This document shows, in pieces, positions 60,333 through 64,000 of a DNA stretch of 64,000 bases; within the stretch, counting starts at the first letter, position 1; each line of letters starts with the position of its first letter. Under the pieces are notes generated by a model. The model did not search any database. It had not been told where the DNA came from and saw nothing but the letters and a program-made list of their open reading frames with translations. The stretch comes from an uncultured Caryophanales bacterium (GTDB lineage Bacteria; Bacillota_I; Bacilli_A; RFN20; CAG-826), in the NCBI GenBank assembly GCA_946407815.1, contig CAMJPB010000001.1, positions 584,335 through 648,334 of the forward strand, in the 5' to 3' direction. Made by a program: the position numbers and the translations under genes.

Positions 60333-61496
60333 CTAACTCCTAAATGTTTTCAAAAAGTTAACAATGGTAATCTCATTAATTCTTTGGCCCACCGAAATGT
60401 TCTTGCCAACATCTTCAATAGAAGAACCAAAGTGATAACAGTAGTCGTCAACGATGATAAATCGATCATGAAAAATGTTGTTTTTGATAACTTTATAGTT
60501 TTTACATGTGTCTATTTTTGAGTTATTTACATTTGTAATGATTGCTTTATCAACGTTAATCTCACCGAGCACTTCATCAAATGCATGCCCGAAGTAATTA
60601 TCAATAATAAGAATTTCCTTTTTAGCGGATTGTAGGAATTTTTGAACGCCCCAAAAAGCATTAAGTTGATCACCGGGCTTAAAAATTATTGAACTATTTT
60701 GTTTTGCTTCTAGCTCAAGATATTTAACTTGTAAATCCAAAATACTGTTTTTGCACTCTAAGCATCTTTTATCGGATATTGCATAACCTTTTGTAATAAA
60801 TTGTTTAAGAATACTTGATGCCCATTTTCTGAAGTCGATTGCCTGTTTACTCCTCGCTCTGTAACCAATCGCTAAAATCATATCTAGGTTATAAAAAGCG
60901 ACACTATATTTCTTTCCATCCTGGGCAGTATGCAAGTAATCCTTGCGAACTGAATTTATTGGTAATTCCCCATCTTTTGTAATGTTTTGGATATGTAAAT
61001 TTATATTCTGTCTGCTCGTTCCAAATAAGATTCCAATTTGCATTTCGTTAAGATAAACAGTGTCTTCTTCTGGAGCTATATTAACGGATAAAGATATCTC
61101 TCCATTATTATAAATAATGCTCCTTGAATAATCATAAACTTGAACGTCACATAACGACATAAAATAATCGTTTACAAAGGTTCTTAATAACAGCCCTCGA
61201 TTGGACTTGATTCTATATCCAACAGCAATAATTACATCGAGATTATAGTACTGAGGCGGCCTGTGTTTTGGACTGGATGAACCGGGACTTATGTGCAAAA
61301 AATGCACGGAAGTACTTTCGTCTAATTCGCTTTCTTTAAAGATGTTAGAAATGTGTCTGGATATGACCGTTCTGTCCCTGCCATACAGTAGTGCGATATC
61401 TTCTTTTGTTAGCCAAGCGGTTTCTTCTTCTGGCGATACATTTACATCAAGAGAAAAATCTCCATCTTTAAATTTAATAATTTGAGTGGATTTCAT
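60333..61496 (-). CDS. Double RhuM-like DNA-binding protein with C-terminal PLD-like domain
   Basis: 387 residues. Two copies of the RhuM/Fic-associated winged DNA-binding domain: residues about 15-115 (WLTKEDIALLYGRDRTVISRHI, YYNLDVIIAVGYRIKS) and about 134-235 (VYLNEMQIGILFGTSRQNINLHI, FYNLDMILAIGYRARS). A helix (about 250-270) links them to a C-terminal domain with IFHDRFIIVDD (342-352) and GSSIEDVGKN (357-366), the HDRF-type fold related to phospholipase-D phosphodiesterases found in many defence proteins. First gene of an operon with recX and yhaM. Its job is unknown; a damage-induced regulator, nuclease or anti-phage protein is possible. Confidence 0.82.
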   Translation of the reverse strand: MKSTQIIKFKDGDFSLDVNVSPEEETAWLTKEDIALLYGRDRTVISRHISNIFKESELDESTSVHFLHISPGSSSPKHRPPQYYNLDVIIAVGYRIKSNRGLLLRTFVNDYFMSLCDVQVYDYSRSIIYNNGEISLSVNIAPEEDTVYLNEMQIGILFGTSRQNINLHIQNITKDGELPINSVRKDYLHTAQDGKKYSVAFYNLDMILAIGYRARSKQAIDFRKWASSILKQFITKGYAISDKRCLECKNSILDLQVKYLELEAKQNSSIIFKPGDQLNAFWGVQKFLQSAKKEILIIDNYFGHAFDEVLGEINVDKAIITNVNNSKIDTCKNYKVIKNNIFHDRFIIVDDYCYHFGSSIEDVGKNISVGQRINEITIVNFLKTFRS

Positions 61497-61502
61497 AATT
61501 TA

Positions 61503-61554
61503 CCCCCTATTACCTAATACGGGTAAAAAATGAAAATTGGCTAAAAAATTTTTA
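61503..61554 (-). promoter_or_regulatory. RecA-type two-part element, copy C (RhuM-like/recX/yhaM operon)
   Basis: Minus-strand AAAAATTTTTTAGCC, 14 bases, then ACCCGTATTAGGTAATAGGG plus GG, six bases before the ATG. The second block is identical to copy A. Confidence 0.78.
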
Positions 61555-61594
61555 TGCTTTCTTTGAAAGCACTTTTTTATATGTTATCAAAAGA

Positions 61595-61616
61595 AAAACA
61601 TCCCTTTCGAGATGTT
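61595..61616 (-). terminator. Terminator after the superoxide reductase gene
   Basis: Minus-strand AACATC / GATGTT with an eight-base loop and a TTTTCTTTT tail; it overlaps the stop codon. Confidence 0.7.
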
Positions 61617-61986
61617 ATTCTGCTTTGTATAAACCATGAAGGTTACAGTGTTCCATTACCTTCAAGACTTTTTCGCCTGGAAGTAATGCAAAGTCTGCCT
61701 TTGGCTCATCACCTGGTTTAAGTACTTTACGTTGATTTCCTAAGTTTGTTTGAATTGCAATCCATTCAATATAGTGAGCGTCTAACATTGGATGTAAAAC
61801 TTCTCCAACTTCAACATGAAGAATATTGCCTTCAACTTTAAAAATAGGAATATGTTTTTCGTGAGCACCATCTTCAGTATTAGGAATAAGCTCACTCATT
61901 GGCTCACCACAACAAAATGTGGGAACAGCCTTCTCATTAACAATTGCAATAATCTTGCCACAATGTTTACATTTATAAAATTTCAT
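61615..61986 (-). CDS. dfx: Desulfoferrodoxin / superoxide reductase
   Basis: 123 residues. The N-terminal desulforedoxin iron site has CKHCG and FCCGEP; the catalytic iron site has EKHIP, LHPMLDAHYIEWI and the late EHCNLHGLY (four His, one Cys). It reduces superoxide to peroxide without making oxygen, typical of anaerobes. A likely electron source is the ferredoxin or a rubredoxin. GAAAGGTAGC precedes the ATG. Single gene with its own terminator. Confidence 0.95.
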   Translation of the reverse strand: MKFYKCKHCGKIIAIVNEKAVPTFCCGEPMSELIPNTEDGAHEKHIPIFKVEGNILHVEVGEVLHPMLDAHYIEWIAIQTNLGNQRKVLKPGDEPKADFALLPGEKVLKVMEHCNLHGLYKAE

Positions 61987-62291
61987 AATAGCTACCTTTC
62001 CCTCTTTTTAATATTATTTCACATTTTTAGATAAACTCGCAATTCTTGTGCATCTTTTCTTACAAATTTTGTCTTGCTACCTAATAGGCAATTCAATTGA
62101 GCACATCTAACCTGCGATTATTGAATTGCCCCGAATTTTAACACTTCTATTCACTTGTAATGGTTTCTCTTAAGTTCAGAACTTTTTCTTCAATGTTTGT
62201 GATGCGACTAATTTGTGTCTAGTAAACAATATCAATACAAATGATTCACTTTTAAGTCTTAAATCGGAACAAATATCTTTGATTTTGTTTT
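61987..62291. other. 305-base gap with an 11-base inverted repeat
   Basis: No gene found. GGCAATTCAAT (62087-62097) and ATTGAATTGCC (62120-62130) are perfect inverted repeats with 22 bases between. There is no T-run after either side, so a terminator is unlikely; an operator, a small RNA or a trace of a mobile element are options. TACCTAATA just before the left arm recalls part of the RecA-type element. The superoxide reductase promoter should lie near 62000-62040. Confidence 0.5.
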
Positions 62292-62789
62292 TTATAATGC
62301 AAATGCCGTCACAACAAGTTCGGGATCAATTTTTGTAAGTTCAGAAATATAATCAAAATACCCTTTTATTAGCTCTAGATGTTTTTCTGAAAGAGTTGTT
62401 TTTTCTTCTGCTTTAATTGAGTTATATTCTCCAAAAATATATTCCTTAAAATTTTTAAAATCTTTATAGAAAAATTTATCAAACCATCCCCCGTAATAAT
62501 TGCTCCTCGGGTCATCTTTTTCATAATGTAATACATAACCATCTAATTCAGGATGATTAAAAACAAAATTAGGAAAATATTTATCTTCTGGTTTTAATTC
62601 TTCTATGGGTAATGGGAGACTTACATCATTAAACGCTTCAAGAAAGATATCGGTAATTTTACTAAAACCATAAATTGTTAAGTTGTTTTCCAAACTAGTT
62701 TCATTACCACGAAATACACACACAGCTTTAGTGCTATGTAATTTTCCGTTTTCAATTTTATAAAATTTGAAACCACACATTCTCGACAT
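62292..62789 (-). CDS. Unknown protein next to a DUF1016 gene
   Basis: 165 residues, soluble, rich in aromatic residues (FYKDFKNFKEYIFGEY). I recognise no domain. AAGGAGAAA precedes the ATG. It follows the DUF1016 gene by 11 bases and is surely co-transcribed with it, so it may be an accessory or immunity-type partner. Confidence 0.65.
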   Translation of the reverse strand: MSRMCGFKFYKIENGKLHSTKAVCVFRGNETSLENNLTIYGFSKITDIFLEAFNDVSLPLPIEELKPEDKYFPNFVFNHPELDGYVLHYEKDDPRSNYYGGWFDKFFYKDFKNFKEYIFGEYNSIKAEEKTTLSEKHLELIKGYFDYISELTKIDPELVVTAFAL

Positions 62790-62800
62790 AATTTTTCTCC

Positions 62801-63940
62801 TTAAATTTTTTCAATATCCGGCGACTCCAATAACTTTTGTAAATCGTTAATATCCGGCAATGCTTTTCTCAATTTTTCCGACATATCTTTTGAAGTTTTA
62901 TATGTTGCGACACCCATAGGAGTTTTGTAACCACCGAGAACATAGTCAACATACGCTTTATTCATATCCTTGCATAAAATTATTCCAATGGAGTTGTTTT
63001 CATGTTCTTTCTTTTCGGTCTTGTCTAGCAACATTAGATAATTATTAAGCTGGCCTAAATATCCGTCTTTAAACTTTCCTCGCTTAAGTTCTACATCAAC
63101 CAAACAATTCAAATTTCTGTTATAAAACAACAAATCGGCGTATCGGTCTTCACCAAAAGCGCTAAGATGGAACTGATTTCGAATAAACGCGAAACCATCA
63201 CCAAATGTAAGTATAAAGTTTTTAATATTATGAACGATTGCGTTTTCTAAGACTTTTTCATCAACATCATTAATATCTCTACAATTCAACTCCTCAATTG
63301 ATACAGCGGGTAATAATATTTGATCAGTAAATGCCTCTAATGCCTTTGATGCCGTTCTTCCATCTTTAATTGTAATTCCGAAATTATTTGAAAGTTTTCC
63401 TCTGTGATGAAAGTCATCTGATTCAATTACTTCTTCTAACCGTCTATAAGATAGATGATTTTTTGCGCTCTGATTGACATAATAAACTCTTTCTTCTATT
63501 GACTTAACCATTCTTATAATTAGGCAATGATTAGAGAAACTAATTGATAAGAAGTTTTTCATAAAGTTGTCATCTATTTTAAAATTACAATCTGAGATTG
63601 TAATTTCGCCAGACGCGTCTGGCGAATTTGAATTTCCATAGTTTAGTTTCTTTAAAACTAGATATTGAGACCACTCTTCATAAAACTGTCTCATGTTTTT
63701 CATATTGCTGGCTTTAAAACCTCTTAATCCAGGGAGTTCTTTTTGTAATTGTTCACTAATAATACTAAGAGCATCGGTTCCCCAGTTTCCGTTTCTTGTA
63801 TTATCTGAAATAAACTTACCAACTGAAAAATCTAAATAGAGTTGTTTCTCGTTGATTGAAACTACTGATTCATATTGGCTTATTAAAATAGCGTCTTTAA
63901 TTGCTTTGATCGCACTTTGATACTTAAGAAAATCACTCAT
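62801..63940 (-). CDS. DUF1016 (YhcG-type) PD-(D/E)xK nuclease-like protein
   Basis: 379 residues, close to full family length. N-terminal DUF1016 helical domain (NGNWGTDALSIISEQLQKELPGLRGFKASNMKNMRQFYEEW in part), then the C-terminal nuclease-like domain with DLLFYNRNLNCLVDVELKRGKF (the D...E-x-K core is D..., VELK) and IGIILCKD. Family members cluster with restriction systems and other defence genes and may act as endonucleases. The gene is intact; what lies further upstream is outside the window. Confidence 0.88.
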   Translation of the reverse strand: MSDFLKYQSAIKAIKDAILISQYESVVSINEKQLYLDFSVGKFISDNTRNGNWGTDALSIISEQLQKELPGLRGFKASNMKNMRQFYEEWSQYLVLKKLNYGNSNSPDASGEITISDCNFKIDDNFMKNFLSISFSNHCLIIRMVKSIEERVYYVNQSAKNHLSYRRLEEVIESDDFHHRGKLSNNFGITIKDGRTASKALEAFTDQILLPAVSIEELNCRDINDVDEKVLENAIVHNIKNFILTFGDGFAFIRNQFHLSAFGEDRYADLLFYNRNLNCLVDVELKRGKFKDGYLGQLNNYLMLLDKTEKKEHENNSIGIILCKDMNKAYVDYVLGGYKTPMGVATYKTSKDMSEKLRKALPDINDLQKLLESPDIEKI

Positions 63941-64000
63941 ACTGGTTACCTTGTATTATAGAATTCGACCAAAGATTTGATTGATCTTATCTATAATCCT

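Noticed and set aside
62076..62090. TACCTAATA as a fourth copy of the RecA-type element
   Set aside because: Only nine bases of the second block match, the A/T block and the 14-base spacing are missing, and it is 90 bases from the next start codon.
1..64000. UGA read as tryptophan, as in Mycoplasma
   Set aside because: Several genes end in UGA exactly where their families end (for example recX-region, exonuclease and exporter 1), and tryptophan is coded by UGG throughout.
1..64000. CRISPR arrays, insertion sequences or prophage
   Set aside because: I saw no regularly spaced direct repeats, transposase or phage structural genes on either strand.

Overview
The window is AT-rich DNA from a low-GC Gram-positive lineage, most probably an uncultured, small-genome, anaerobic member of the Bacilli (Erysipelotrichales / RF39 / RFN20-like, on the Mollicutes side of the Firmicutes). 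UGA is used as a stop codon, so the code is the standard bacterial one and not that of Mycoplasma. Gene order strongly recalls Bacillus: gpsB-rnpB, pgsA-cinA-recA, rny-ymdB-miaB-ricA-miaA, cmk-der-hup, dnaD-nth and mnmG-rsmG. Superoxide reductase, a PduL phosphotransacylase, formate-THF ligase and SufCDSUB suggest an anaerobic fermenter. The taxonomic call is inference.

Layout. 1-5.1 kb: surface-polysaccharide locus (capE, capF, a flippase-glycosyltransferase fusion, capG running off the left edge); the UDP-L-FucNAc enzymes CapE and CapG both carry an N-terminal Xre-type helix-turn-helix. 5.2-9.4 kb: two unknown genes, hpf, metK with an S-box riboswitch, pduL. 9.4-15.7 kb (+ strand): mgtE, HAD phosphatase-ispD-S1 protein-pgi, and seven tRNA genes in three groups. 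15.7-23.8 kb: nfu, lipoprotein nucleotidase, cysQ-nrnA, rpoE-argS, ispF-ychF, csp. 23.9-28.8 kb: two large MacB-like ABC exporters. 28.8-39.5 kb: fhs, tcdA, miaA, ricA, miaB, ymdB, rny, recA, cinA, pgsA, RNase P RNA and gpsB. 39.5-45.7 kb: exonuclease-recU, nth, dnaD, a truncated CCA-type enzyme, hup, der, cmk, ferredoxin. 45.8-54.3 kb: nitroreductase, ribU with an FMN riboswitch, and the sufCDSUB-mnmG-rsmG operon. 54.5-58.7 kb: two large lipoproteins (one parvulin foldase) and a HIT protein. 58.7-64 kb: a RhuM/PLD-like protein-recX-yhaM operon, superoxide reductase, and a DUF1016 nuclease-like gene with an unknown partner.

The most interesting signals are: (1) a long two-part element, with an exactly conserved 14-base internal spacing, directly upstream of recA, of the rhuM-like/recX/yhaM operon and of the ABC exporter operon, which looks like the control site of an undescribed RecA-linked regulon; (2) DNA-binding domains fused to sugar-nucleotide enzymes, with a perfect palindrome at the capE promoter and a related core before capG, suggesting enzymes that regulate their own operon; (3) about fifteen degenerate copies of a C/G-cored palindromic motif scattered through genes and intergenic DNA, resembling Bacillus Noc-binding sites, one copy of which also serves as a terminator; (4) a CCA-adding-type enzyme reduced to its catalytic head.
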